Of a DNA stretch of 64,000 nucleotides, positions 46,196-55,416 are shown in pieces. The translations under genes and the position numbers were made by a program. The DNA is taken from positions 60,948 through 124,947 of the forward strand of contig NZ_LT599032.1 in the NCBI RefSeq assembly GCF_900079725.1. Reading direction: 5' to 3'. Every line of letters begins with the position of its first letter. The first letter of the stretch is position 1. Origin of the DNA: an uncultured Dysgonomonas sp. (lineage in GTDB: Bacteria; Bacteroidota; Bacteroidia; Bacteroidales; Dysgonomonadaceae). Below the pieces are notes generated by a model. That model did no database searches. It was not told where the DNA came from and saw only the letters and a program-made list of their open reading frames with translations.

Positions 46196-46568
46196 TATTA
46201 TTTTCTTTATATCGTCTATATTTTCAATATCTTTAGTTGGTATTATAGCTGTTTTTATTTTAAATAGGATACAACAAAGATAGATATTTATTCCTAGTAC
46301 CACTTCAATATATCAATAGCCTCTTTAGAGTATGGGGATTTATATTCTGTTAAGGGTAGGTGCAGATTTTTTATAATGTCTTTTTATGGGAGTTTTATGT
46401 TTTAAAACCTGCTATCAGGCATTAAATATTAATTAAATTATGTTATTTTTATGTTTTGTTCATGAAATCTGAAGGAGACATTTATCTATATGATAAAAAG
46501 AGAAACATTCTTCTTTATATAAATGGCCTGAAATCGTAATTCAAAGACTAATAATAAATATCTTAACT
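46196..46568. other. AT-rich spacer upstream of the RHS locus
   Basis: About 370 bp with no gene on either strand and no clear promoter motif. It must hold the promoter of the RHS locus if that locus is transcribed as one unit. Confidence 0.4.
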
Positions 46569-47001
46569 ATGAAGCCTGCCCAAATTCTCTTCCTGCTATC
46601 CCTGTGGGTAGCATTACCCGGTTTTAGCCAATTGAACAATTCTCACAATCATCTTCGCCCCGGCGATGTGTTAATCAAACAACAGGTAGAATATAGAGAT
46701 CCAGGAAATGCGGGAAAAGACCGGCTTTGGGATTTCAGTAATCTCAAGACACTGAATAACGCCTATACCCTGACATATTCATTACCGCCATTGGAAGGGG
46801 ATAGTGTCTATATACTGGGATAATGTGTCTTTCGAGCTATACTCGATCGAAGGACTGCCTGTAAAGAAGATAAAGACACAAAAGAAGACAGTAGGCAGTT
46901 ATTATGAAACGATTGATTGTTCGGGTTTGTTTCCGAAGAATTATGTGTTGAGGATTACTGCTAATGGATTGATTTTGAATGAAGTGGTGATTAAAAAATG
47001 A
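46569..47001 (+). pseudogene. Broken secreted protein: signal peptide part and type IX-like C-terminal domain in different frames
   Basis: 46569-46823 encodes 84 residues with a signal peptide (ending GFSQ) and the start LRPGDVLIKQQVEYRDPG. 46804-47001, in another frame, encodes the end ELYSIEGLPVKKIKTQKK, GSYYETIDCSGLFPKNYVL typical of a type A C-terminal sorting domain. In related RHS loci these belong to one longer secreted protein, so an internal deletion plus frameshift near 46805 has fused the two ends. The last 4 bp overlap the next gene's ATG. It could still be two short peptides, but a broken gene fits better. Confidence 0.6.
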
Positions 47002-50000
47002 AAAAACGTAAGACTATGAAAAAATATATAATAGTTATAGTGTTATTAATCATTGCATTGAATGGCTACTCTCAATTATCGAATGATGGAGTTGATTATC
47101 AGATATCATCCAGACATTTATCTCCGGAAGCTTCTCAATTTATGAGGTATGGTAATACTCCCACCCGGAATTTTTATGGAGAACTCGATTTATCAATACC
47201 CTTGTATGTATATAGAGACCGTGACTTTGAAATACCTATCAGCCTGGTATATAACAATGATGGCTTTAAGCCAAATGAGCATGAAGGGATGATTGGCCTT
47301 GGCTGGAATCTAAATATAGGAGGAGCTATAACTCGAAAAGTAGAAGGCGGCTTGCAGGACGAGGGCAGTGATGCTTTAACCCAAGGTGTTTTAAGTGCGG
47401 CAAAAAGTAATTTTTATAAATATGATATTCCTTTTAATGAAAAGATAAGACAAGGAATAATATGTTCAAGAGAAAACAATAGTAACAATATTGTAAATGC
47501 TCCGGGAAATGTATCTTCTCATAAACATCCAAGCTACAGTAATTACGGGGAACTCGGTCCTGACTTATTTAATTTTAATATGCCCGGGCACTCTGGTCGG
47601 TTCAACTTTACTTGGGATGGAAGTATTCAAATAAAGGGAAATCAACCATACAAGGTTATATTAGATAACTATTTCTCAAGCGACACAAATTCTAAAGTCA
47701 CTATTATATCTCCTGACGGCTATCAATATGTTTTTGGAGGTAATTCAAATTCATTGGAAACAACAAGTGTTTTAACACCTCAAACACCATTCAATCCGGT
47801 AAAGACCATTGTATCGTCGTGGTTCTTATCTAAAATAATCGCACCAAATAAAAGAACAATTGAGTTTATATATAAAGAAAAAGAATCAAAACATAACATT
47901 ATACGTAAAAATGTTGCGCAAAGGAAGTCAATAGATGTGAATCAGAAAAATATTACCCAAATATCTGAACAAGGAAGAATCCCAAAGGAAGATGGATATA
48001 CATTCGAGCTTATAAGCCAGACTTATTTATCGAAAATCATTATTGATGGGGATGTTACTATTGATTTTCTGTATAAGGAAAAAACTAAAAAATTCTATGA
48101 AGATGCTGATATTGACAATCTGTACCGTTCTTATAATACAATGAATCTGGCATTAGACCAGATTAGTATATCGTATGGTATAAAACCTATAAAAAAGATA
48201 AACTTCCATCAAGATTTTTTAGGAGGAAACTATACCCGGTTCTTTCTTTCGAAAGTATCTGCCGGTAATGAAGACTATACTTTTAGTTATTATAATACGG
48301 ACAAGATACCGATACCGGACCAGTCTTGTATTGACCATTGGGGATATTATAATGGGAATAATAATACAAACAATAATGGACAAAATCTCTTAATGCCACG
48401 AATGGATATAGCCTACGGAAATTTCAATATTTTTCCATATCCTTATTTTGAAGAATATATGGTACGTAAAGCTGATGAAGAATCAAGCAAAGTAGGCATG
48501 ATAAAATTTATGACTTATCCTACCGGAGGAATTAGTAACTTTTACTTTGAAACACATAAAGGTCTGGATTATGAGGTGCGTAAAATTCAGGGTCAGGAAG
48601 AAACTTTTGTAACCAGAAACGAAGCCGGAGGTCCTCCTCCATTAGGTATTGCTGGAGGAGTCCGGATAAAGGCAATTCAAGACATCGATGAAGATGGTAA
48701 TATATATAATAGACGTGATTTTTTATATCCTAAAGGAATACTTACTCATTATCCTCACTATCTTAAAGAAAAAGCTTCATTAAGTGGATGGGCATACATA
48801 GAATGTTATATACTACCTACATCCAGAGGGAACTATCCTACAGACAGGCATGTGCAGTATGCCGAAGTTGTGGAAAAAACAAATGCAGGCTCTTATATTT
48901 ATAAATATTCATCCTATTTGGATAAAGAGAATAGGGATTTATACGACAGCACTATACCCCATTATGTTTATAATCCACAGGTTTCATGGTATCCTTTCGC
49001 CGAGATAATGGATATAAGGGGTACCGACAAATCTTATCGTAGAGGACTATTAAGAGAGAAGGTAATATTAAATAATGAAAATGATACAGTATATAAAGAA
49101 GTTATCAAACATAATATACTGCAGCCATCATTATCAAATTATACAAATGCCATATACCATGGAGAGACTATGACAAATAAGTATACTATTGAAAATTTTG
49201 CATATCTCCCGACAGAAAAAAAACAGTCAACATATTTCCAAAACAATCTTGTAACGAGAACAACTCAGTATGAATATAATAATAAAGGAGTTGTTTCGAA
49301 AGAAACAGATGTGGATAATAGTATAGTTATAAAATATGTATATCCTTATGACAAATCGGTATCTCCATATACAGATATGGTTTCTCAAAATATTCTGAGT
49401 CCGGTTATTGAACAAGAAACCAGTAGGAATAGCAAACGATTATCACAAAAGATCAGGGAGTATTCAGGATTTCATAATAATAAGCTTTATCTACCATCTA
49501 AGATATATTCGGTTATAGGTAGTAGTGAAAAGGTTTTGGATGCCGAATTAAAGAAATATGACGAATATGGCAACTTGGTACAGTTGACAACCAAAGATAA
49601 TATAAGCAATGTATATTTATGGGGATACAAAGGTAAATACTTATTGGCCGAAGTAAATAATACAAGCTATGATGATGTGAAAAATGCATTAGGAGGTAAA
49701 ATTCCGGAAAGCCTATCATTAGAAGCAGGCTCAGATACAACTTTAATTCAGAGTTTGCATCGGAGTCAATATTTAAAAGATGCACAAATTAGCACTGTCT
49801 ATCATAAACCGTTAATAGGCGCGACTAAAATGATTGATCCGCAAATAATAAGTGTCAATTATGAATATGATATCAATAACAGGTTGGCTAAAATAAAAGA
49901 TAATGATATGAAGACTCTTACTTCATATGAATACAATCTATTCCCATATCCACCTATTTTTATTGGTTTTGATGTAAAAGATAAATATTATGTAAATGAT

Positions 50001-51179
50001 GTATCTCCATTTAGTGTTACTAAAAGTGGTGGAACTGAGCAGTTTGCTTGTAAGTGGTTGATAAAGAAAGGAAATGGAGAAGTTTTGTTCCAGAATGATT
50101 ATTCAAGTTCTTTTTATATTAACCATAATTTCCGTCATACAGATACTGGTTCTGCACAGATTACATGTTTTGTAAAAGATGCTAATACAGGAAAAATTCA
50201 GACAGAAACCCGGGATTTTGTAATAGAACTTGAGCCTTTCAAATATACAATAGAAGTGTTGGATGAATATATTTTTAATAGTTCTAAGGCGTTTGAGGCA
50301 GTAGTAAAGAGAGGCAGTGGAGATTTTTCTTACGATTGGTCGCTGAAAGATATTTCAAATAGCTCCAACGTTGTTACTATTCTCGATAAGCCAAACTCGG
50401 GTAGTAAATTTCAAGCCACGTTCTCCCGATCAGGTACAATACAGCTAAAATGTGTAATAAAAGATAAAGTGACTGGAAAAACTGATACAATGGTAAAAGA
50501 TATTATGGTCAAGGCCTTTATCCCAGACATATATATATCTGGACCTTGTGCTGTAGGTCAACTCAATATTTTTTATGCTAGTGTACAGGGGGGATCTGGC
50601 AATTATACATATTCTTGGCTTGTGAAAAATGCAGATACAAATGAAGTTATATACCGCTCATCGGTTCCGTCTTCATCAAATTCATATACTCTGACTTATG
50701 CTCAGCCGGGGAAGATAGAAGTTTCATGTACCATCACAGATACTTCTAGTGGGAAAACTGAAGAGAGAACTGAATTGTTCGATTTAATTCCTCCTCTTAT
50801 AGAATTTAAAAATAGTACAACAGTGAGAGACCCCCAAACGAGAGAAACGACCACTACAGCTGTCTTGGACTGTTTTGAAGAAGTTACCTTGGAGGTGGAA
50901 ATATTGGGGATCTTCAGCTCCATATATGGCAAAGCTACTTTTACTGTGATTAAAGGCAACAATACAATCTATAATAAGGTTCTTACTCGAACTGTAGATG
51001 ATAACACTTATCTATCGGAGAAGGTTCTCATAACAATTCCAGCAGGAATTTCAACTATGAAAATTCAATTAAGTAATTATGGAGGAGCGAGCCTTCAGGC
51101 AGGCATGATATTACATCAAGTAATGAGTGATACAAAAATGAAAATAGGTTCAGAAAGAAGACTTATGAGTGGCTTTTAA
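46998..51179 (+). CDS. Large secreted RHS-partner protein with YD-like repeats and PKD-like domains
   Basis: 1393 residues; an internal ATG six codons in would give a cleaner signal peptide (KKYIIVIVLLIIALNGYSQ). The N-terminal ~150 residues carry GELDLSIPLYVYRDRD and GMIGLGWNLNIGGAITRKVE, as in SpvB/TcaC-like starts of RHS partners. The middle has YD-like strands (YEYNNKGVVSKE, YEYDINNRLAKIKDN near 954). From about 975 to 1290 there are several PKD-like Ig repeats. In Bacteroidota it regularly precedes the DUF6443-RHS gene, and together they probably build the toxin-enclosing shell. Function inferred from context. Confidence 0.7.
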   Translation: MKKRKTMKKYIIVIVLLIIALNGYSQLSNDGVDYQISSRHLSPEASQFMRYGNTPTRNFYGELDLSIPLYVYRDRDFEIPISLVYNNDGFKPNEHEGMIGLGWNLNIGGAITRKVEGGLQDEGSDALTQGVLSAAKSNFYKYDIPFNEKIRQGIICSRENNSNNIVNAPGNVSSHKHPSYSNYGELGPDLFNFNMPGHSGRFNFTWDGSIQIKGNQPYKVILDNYFSSDTNSKVTIISPDGYQYVFGGNSNSLETTSVLTPQTPFNPVKTIVSSWFLSKIIAPNKRTIEFIYKEKESKHNIIRKNVAQRKSIDVNQKNITQISEQGRIPKEDGYTFELISQTYLSKIIIDGDVTIDFLYKEKTKKFYEDADIDNLYRSYNTMNLALDQISISYGIKPIKKINFHQDFLGGNYTRFFLSKVSAGNEDYTFSYYNTDKIPIPDQSCIDHWGYYNGNNNTNNNGQNLLMPRMDIAYGNFNIFPYPYFEEYMVRKADEESSKVGMIKFMTYPTGGISNFYFETHKGLDYEVRKIQGQEETFVTRNEAGGPPPLGIAGGVRIKAIQDIDEDGNIYNRRDFLYPKGILTHYPHYLKEKASLSGWAYIECYILPTSRGNYPTDRHVQYAEVVEKTNAGSYIYKYSSYLDKENRDLYDSTIPHYVYNPQVSWYPFAEIMDIRGTDKSYRRGLLREKVILNNENDTVYKEVIKHNILQPSLSNYTNAIYHGETMTNKYTIENFAYLPTEKKQSTYFQNNLVTRTTQYEYNNKGVVSKETDVDNSIVIKYVYPYDKSVSPYTDMVSQNILSPVIEQETSRNSKRLSQKIREYSGFHNNKLYLPSKIYSVIGSSEKVLDAELKKYDEYGNLVQLTTKDNISNVYLWGYKGKYLLAEVNNTSYDDVKNALGGKIPESLSLEAGSDTTLIQSLHRSQYLKDAQISTVYHKPLIGATKMIDPQIISVNYEYDINNRLAKIKDNDMKTLTSYEYNLFPYPPIFIGFDVKDKYYVNDVSPFSVTKSGGTEQFACKWLIKKGNGEVLFQNDYSSSFYINHNFRHTDTGSAQITCFVKDANTGKIQTETRDFVIELEPFKYTIEVLDEYIFNSSKAFEAVVKRGSGDFSYDWSLKDISNSSNVVTILDKPNSGSKFQATFSRSGTIQLKCVIKDKVTGKTDTMVKDIMVKAFIPDIYISGPCAVGQLNIFYASVQGGSGNYTYSWLVKNADTNEVIYRSSVPSSSNSYTLTYAQPGKIEVSCTITDTSSGKTEERTELFDLIPPLIEFKNSTTVRDPQTRETTTTAVLDCFEEVTLEVEILGIFSSIYGKATFTVIKGNNTIYNKVLTRTVDDNTYLSEKVLITIPAGISTMKIQLSNYGGASLQAGMILHQVMSDTKMKIGSERRLMSGF

Positions 51180-51205
51180 TGATACATACTAAATAAATAA
51201 TAATT

Positions 51206-54200
51206 ATGAAAAAAATATACCTGCATATTCTACTATTTTTATTCAGCCTGAGCCTGTACCCTCAGTCTAACCTGACCCTGAATACTGTCCGTACCTCCGG
51301 CGGTAGCGAGACCGCCTGCCAAAGCATCGTGCTACAGCCCGGTTTCAGTTTTGTATCGGCTACAGGAAAGAGCCTGACCCTGAGTGTCAATCCCTCCACC
51401 TGTGACCCTTACGCCGGGGCTGCCTCCAGTCTGAGCAACGACCATAACTATATACAGACCAAGACCTATACCACCGCCGACGGCAGCCGTTACATGGAAG
51501 CCATCCAGTATTTCGATGGCCTGGGACGGCCCGTACAAACCGTACAGCGAGGCATCACCCCCAATGCCGCCGACCTGGTCGCCCTTCAGGAATACGATGC
51601 CTTCGGGCGTGAGAGCAACAGCTGGCTGCCCGCCGTACTTACAGGCAACAACGGGGCCTATGCAGACCCTGCATCGGTAATGGCCAAGGCCAAAGCAGCA
51701 GCAGCCAATGGGGGAGTAGCCGACACCAACCCATTTTCCAAACCCATTTACGAAGCATCACCCCTGAACCGTATAATCAGCCAGTACGGGCCGGGAGCCG
51801 ACTGGCATAAGGATTACGGGACAACCAGCAAGGCTGTCGCTACCGAATACCTGACCAACAGCCAGGCCACAGAGCTGATCTGTAACCTGTACCGGGTTAC
51901 AGGATCCGGTACGTCCACCGGATTGACCGAATCGGGCACTTATGCCAACGGTGAACTCTATGTGACCAAGGTAACGGACGAAGACAGCAACGTATCCTAT
52001 GAGTTCAAGGACAAGCTGGGACAGGTAGTCCTTACCCGACAGATGAGCAAGGTAGGCACTTCCGATAAGGCTCACGATACCTATTATGTCTATGATGACT
52101 TCGGCAACCTGTCTTATGTACTGCCGCCGATGGCTGTCGATACCATTAGCAAAGCAGGTGTCAAAGGAGAGCTTATCGAACTGTGGGGTTACCTCTATAA
52201 ATATGACAACCGCAACCGCTGCGTGATCAAGAAGCTGCCGGGAACAGACCGCATATACTATGTCTATGACAAAGCCGACCGTCTGATATTCACTCAGGAC
52301 GGAGAGCAGCGCAAGAAGAATGAATGGACCTTTACCATCCCCGACGATTTCGGCAGGGTGGTACTGACAGGAACATGTACCACGGTAAATAGCGCAGCTA
52401 TCAGGTCGGGGCGGTTCGATGATTACCTGATAAAGGCAGAATTCAGCACGACGGGTACTTATCACGGATATAATGTCAAAGTAGGTCAAAGCACATTCAA
52501 TGAACTTACCATCCAGAACCCGGTGGTACATACAGCCAGTTACTACGACAGTTATAAATTCCGCGCCTTATCCGGTTTTTCCGCTGACAATATAAATTAC
52601 AAGACCTCCGGCGAGCCTGCCATCTATCATACACGCTACGGGACGGATGCAAGCACTTATGAACATAAAGGCTTACTGACCGGTACTGCTACCCTGCTGC
52701 TGGATGGAAGTACTGCCACGAAGTACCTTTATACAGGTATGTATTACGACAACAAGAAACAACTTATACAGTCGCACAGCACTCACCATCTGGGAGGTGT
52801 TGACAGTGAATTTACAGCCTATAACTTCACAGGGCAGCCGGTCAACCGTAAGACCCGGCATACCATGGGCACAGCCACCCAGATAGAGCATTACACCTAC
52901 CTCTACGACCATGCCGGGCGTCTGGTGGAGACAAAACATAAGTTGAATTCAGGAGCCGAAGTCGTCCTGGCCCGCAACGAGTACGACGAACTGGGCAGGC
53001 TCAAGGCAACCACAAAGAGCGGCAAGGCAAACCTGAAAACCACATATGCCTACAATATACGCTCGTGGACAAAGTCGATATCAGGGCCTTTGTTCAGCCA
53101 GACATTGTACTACAATGATAAAGTAACAGCGCATAACTATAGTGATTATACCCCTGCCTACAACGGCAACATATCGGGCATGGAATGGAAGGCAGAGACC
53201 GAAGCCATGAGGAGCTACCGTTTCAAATATGACAAACTCTCCCGGCTGAGCCATGCAGCATACAACGGAGTAGTCTCGGGAGGCTATTACAATGTTTCCT
53301 ACAGTTACGACAAGCATGGCAATATGCAGACCCTGCACAGACGGGGCAAGATGACTGCGGGTAATAATGCGGAAGATTATAATTCGGTGGACAACCTGAC
53401 CATGACCTATACAGGCAACCAGCTGGTCAATGTAAGGGACAGGGGAGTAAATGTCAGTCTGGCCGGATCGGCTGACTTCAAGGATCATTCGGGGGCGCAG
53501 GGTGTATACACCTATAATGCCAACGGCGCCATGAATAAAGATACCCATAAAGGAATAACCGGGATTCAATATAATTCACTAAATTTACCACAGTCTATAG
53601 AGATAGATAACCCAAATGTAAAGGGCAGGACAAAATATATGTATACAGCCACAGGTGTGAAGCTACAGGTTATCCATGAGACGGATATGAACCTTCAGGC
53701 GGCTACCGTTATGGCTACAGCCCCTTTCAGTACGCAGGCAACCGATACCAAGACCACCGACTACGTGGGTAATAAGGTCTATGAGAACGGCACACTCAAG
53801 CGCACCTTGATAGATGGGGGATATATTGAAGGTACAACTTATTATTTCTTCCTGACCGACCACTTAGGCAATAATCGTGTAGTAGCTAATGCAAGCGGCA
53901 CAGTCATACAGAAGAATCATTACTATCCCTTCGGGATGGCTTTTGCAGAGAATACAACGGCTGGGCAGGGGGTACAGCCATACAAGTATAATGGTAAGGA
54001 GTTGGATGGAATGCATGGGTTGAATATGTATGATTATAGTGCGAGGTATTATGAGCCTAGTATTGGGAGGTTTAGTACGGTGGACCCATTAGCGGAGAAG
54101 TATTATAGTATTAGTCCGTATGCGTATTGTGCAAATAATCCGATTAAGTATATAGATTTAAAGGGCGATAGTTTAACCCATCATGGAGAAAGTGCCCTTT

Positions 54201-54769
54201 ATGAAAGAGTAGATAGAGTTCATAATAACTACCTAGATGGATATTATACATTTACAACTACTTCGAATGGTGTAACATCTCTTGTCGCCACAGGTAAGGA
54301 TAGGACACAAGATCCTGCAGCATTTGCAAAAGCTGAAGCTTATTTTAATGAGTTAAACACTGTTGTAAATGGACCTGGGATGACACATGTAAGGTTAGTG
54401 GACAATAGCGAAAATGCATTAGTCGGTAATTTTAACCTGGGGATGATTGATATTGGGGATATAGAACAGCTACCTCTTGTACAAGGTAATAATATTGTAA
54501 CACAAGGCAGTACATTAATACATGAAACTGTAGAACAATATCAAACACAGGTTAAAGGTTTACATAAATATAATGATGCACATAGGGCAGCAACAGTTTC
54601 AGAATCCAATATTATAGGTGTTACCATAGATCCTAACAGAACAATAGAGAATATATCGCGTCCTGGACCTGCTACTGGATTCATGAAAACTCAAGCATCA
54701 GATGGACGACAACAGACTATGATGTTTAGATATAATAATAATATTAGTATAGGAAATATATTTAGATAA
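51206..54769 (+). CDS. DUF6443-domain RHS protein with C-terminal toxin-like tip
   Basis: 1187 residues, signal peptide ending LYPQS. DUF6443 follows (YFDGLGRPVQTVQRG), then YD/RHS repeats (YYVYDKADRLIFTQDGEQ, EYDELGRLKATTK) and the RHS-associated core at about 888-988 (YYPFGMAF, YKYNGKELD, YDYSARYYEP, GRFSTVDPLAEKYY). The core ends IDLKGD instead of the usual DPxG. The last ~200 residues are a different, AT-rich tip with HETVEQY (His1106, Glu1107, Glu1110) then NDAH, possibly a variant metal site. The immunity candidate starts 4 bp later. Probably a secreted polymorphic toxin; whether the type IX system exports it is unknown. Confidence 0.85.
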   Translation: MKKIYLHILLFLFSLSLYPQSNLTLNTVRTSGGSETACQSIVLQPGFSFVSATGKSLTLSVNPSTCDPYAGAASSLSNDHNYIQTKTYTTADGSRYMEAIQYFDGLGRPVQTVQRGITPNAADLVALQEYDAFGRESNSWLPAVLTGNNGAYADPASVMAKAKAAAANGGVADTNPFSKPIYEASPLNRIISQYGPGADWHKDYGTTSKAVATEYLTNSQATELICNLYRVTGSGTSTGLTESGTYANGELYVTKVTDEDSNVSYEFKDKLGQVVLTRQMSKVGTSDKAHDTYYVYDDFGNLSYVLPPMAVDTISKAGVKGELIELWGYLYKYDNRNRCVIKKLPGTDRIYYVYDKADRLIFTQDGEQRKKNEWTFTIPDDFGRVVLTGTCTTVNSAAIRSGRFDDYLIKAEFSTTGTYHGYNVKVGQSTFNELTIQNPVVHTASYYDSYKFRALSGFSADNINYKTSGEPAIYHTRYGTDASTYEHKGLLTGTATLLLDGSTATKYLYTGMYYDNKKQLIQSHSTHHLGGVDSEFTAYNFTGQPVNRKTRHTMGTATQIEHYTYLYDHAGRLVETKHKLNSGAEVVLARNEYDELGRLKATTKSGKANLKTTYAYNIRSWTKSISGPLFSQTLYYNDKVTAHNYSDYTPAYNGNISGMEWKAETEAMRSYRFKYDKLSRLSHAAYNGVVSGGYYNVSYSYDKHGNMQTLHRRGKMTAGNNAEDYNSVDNLTMTYTGNQLVNVRDRGVNVSLAGSADFKDHSGAQGVYTYNANGAMNKDTHKGITGIQYNSLNLPQSIEIDNPNVKGRTKYMYTATGVKLQVIHETDMNLQAATVMATAPFSTQATDTKTTDYVGNKVYENGTLKRTLIDGGYIEGTTYYFFLTDHLGNNRVVANASGTVIQKNHYYPFGMAFAENTTAGQGVQPYKYNGKELDGMHGLNMYDYSARYYEPSIGRFSTVDPLAEKYYSISPYAYCANNPIKYIDLKGDSLTHHGESALYERVDRVHNNYLDGYYTFTTTSNGVTSLVATGKDRTQDPAAFAKAEAYFNELNTVVNGPGMTHVRLVDNSENALVGNFNLGMIDIGDIEQLPLVQGNNIVTQGSTLIHETVEQYQTQVKGLHKYNDAHRAATVSESNIIGVTIDPNRTIENISRPGPATGFMKTQASDGRQQTMMFRYNNNISIGNIFR
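53566..54165 (+). repeat. RHS core repeat, copy A (in the full-length gene)
   Basis: This ~600-bp 3' core is repeated nearly base for base at 55578-56175 and 57523-58123. It begins TCAATATAATTCACTAAATT and ends around the DPxAEKYY...NNPxxxID codons. Variation between the copies is mostly silent in the first 450 bp and grows towards the tip junction. Confidence 0.9.
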
Positions 54770-54773
54770 TACG

Positions 54774-55322
54774 ATGAAAAGATATTTTATTTTTTTACTA
54801 ATTGTTTTAAACTGTAATTTGGGTGCTGTTGCATCTAATATAAACATTGACACATTGTTTGTTAATAATGTAGTATCGATAGAAAATTATCTGAATTTAG
54901 TAATTGATGGTTACATATTACCATCAGGAAATATAGATAATCCTATTGCCGCGAGCATAGATGGTAGACCTGTAAAAACAAATTACACAGATTCAACTAA
55001 GTTTTATATCTATGGTGAATATGCAGATTTTTTGAATATGTTCGAAGATATTAGTAACTATAAATGGGAACGAAATTCTTATGTTCCCAATATTATGATA
55101 AATCGACAGGAGATTTTGATGGTTAAGGATTGGTATGAGACTAATAGAAAAAGGCTAAATTGTGAGAAAGTCAAAAGATTGTTTCAATGGTATAATAGTT
55201 TAACACCAAATATACATTTGCTAAATAAAGAATCTTTAGATAAATATCATCAAGAAAAAGAATTAATAAAAAGACTTGATACCTTTATTGATTATGAATC
55301 ATCGACTTGCGTAGACCAATAG
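54774..55322 (+). CDS. Candidate immunity protein of the main RHS tip
   Basis: 182 residues with a signal peptide (MKRYFIFLLIVLNCNLGAVA), so it acts in the periplasm or at the envelope. The rest is acidic and helical (DFLNMFEDISNYKWERNSY, VKRLFQWYNSLTPNIH). It starts 4 bp after the toxin-bearing RHS gene with no room for a separate promoter, as cognate immunity genes do. No known Imm family is recognised. An extracytoplasmic immunity protein suggests that the tip is active outside the cytoplasm. Confidence 0.65.
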   Translation: MKRYFIFLLIVLNCNLGAVASNINIDTLFVNNVVSIENYLNLVIDGYILPSGNIDNPIAASIDGRPVKTNYTDSTKFYIYGEYADFLNMFEDISNYKWERNSYVPNIMINRQEILMVKDWYETNRKRLNCEKVKRLFQWYNSLTPNIHLLNKESLDKYHQEKELIKRLDTFIDYESSTCVDQ

Positions 55323-55331
55323 TTTTTGTAT

Positions 55332-55385
55332 TGCATAGTAATAATAGCAATCCTGTCAATAATGGAGCAGGATAATTTATCTATT
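55332..55385 (+). repeat. Decayed spacer hairpin, copy 1 (after the main immunity gene)
   Basis: GCATAGTAATAATAGCAATCCTGTC ... GCAGGATAATTTATC follows the pattern of the better preserved copies at 55454, 57399 and 59641, but its stem is imperfect. It marks the end of the first toxin-immunity unit. Confidence 0.55.
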
Positions 55386-55416
55386 CCATATTCCGTCACA
55401 AGGGATTAGCAATCAC

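Noticed and set aside
51758-52531. Long minus-strand open frame (257 codons) inside the RHS gene
   Set aside because: It lies wholly within the well-supported plus-strand RHS gene, has no recognisable domain, and is a by-product of the GC-richer repeat coding.
54166-54769. Calling the main RHS tip a classical zinc metallopeptidase
   Set aside because: The motif is HExxE, not HExxH, and no third ligand can be fixed by eye; kept as an inference only.
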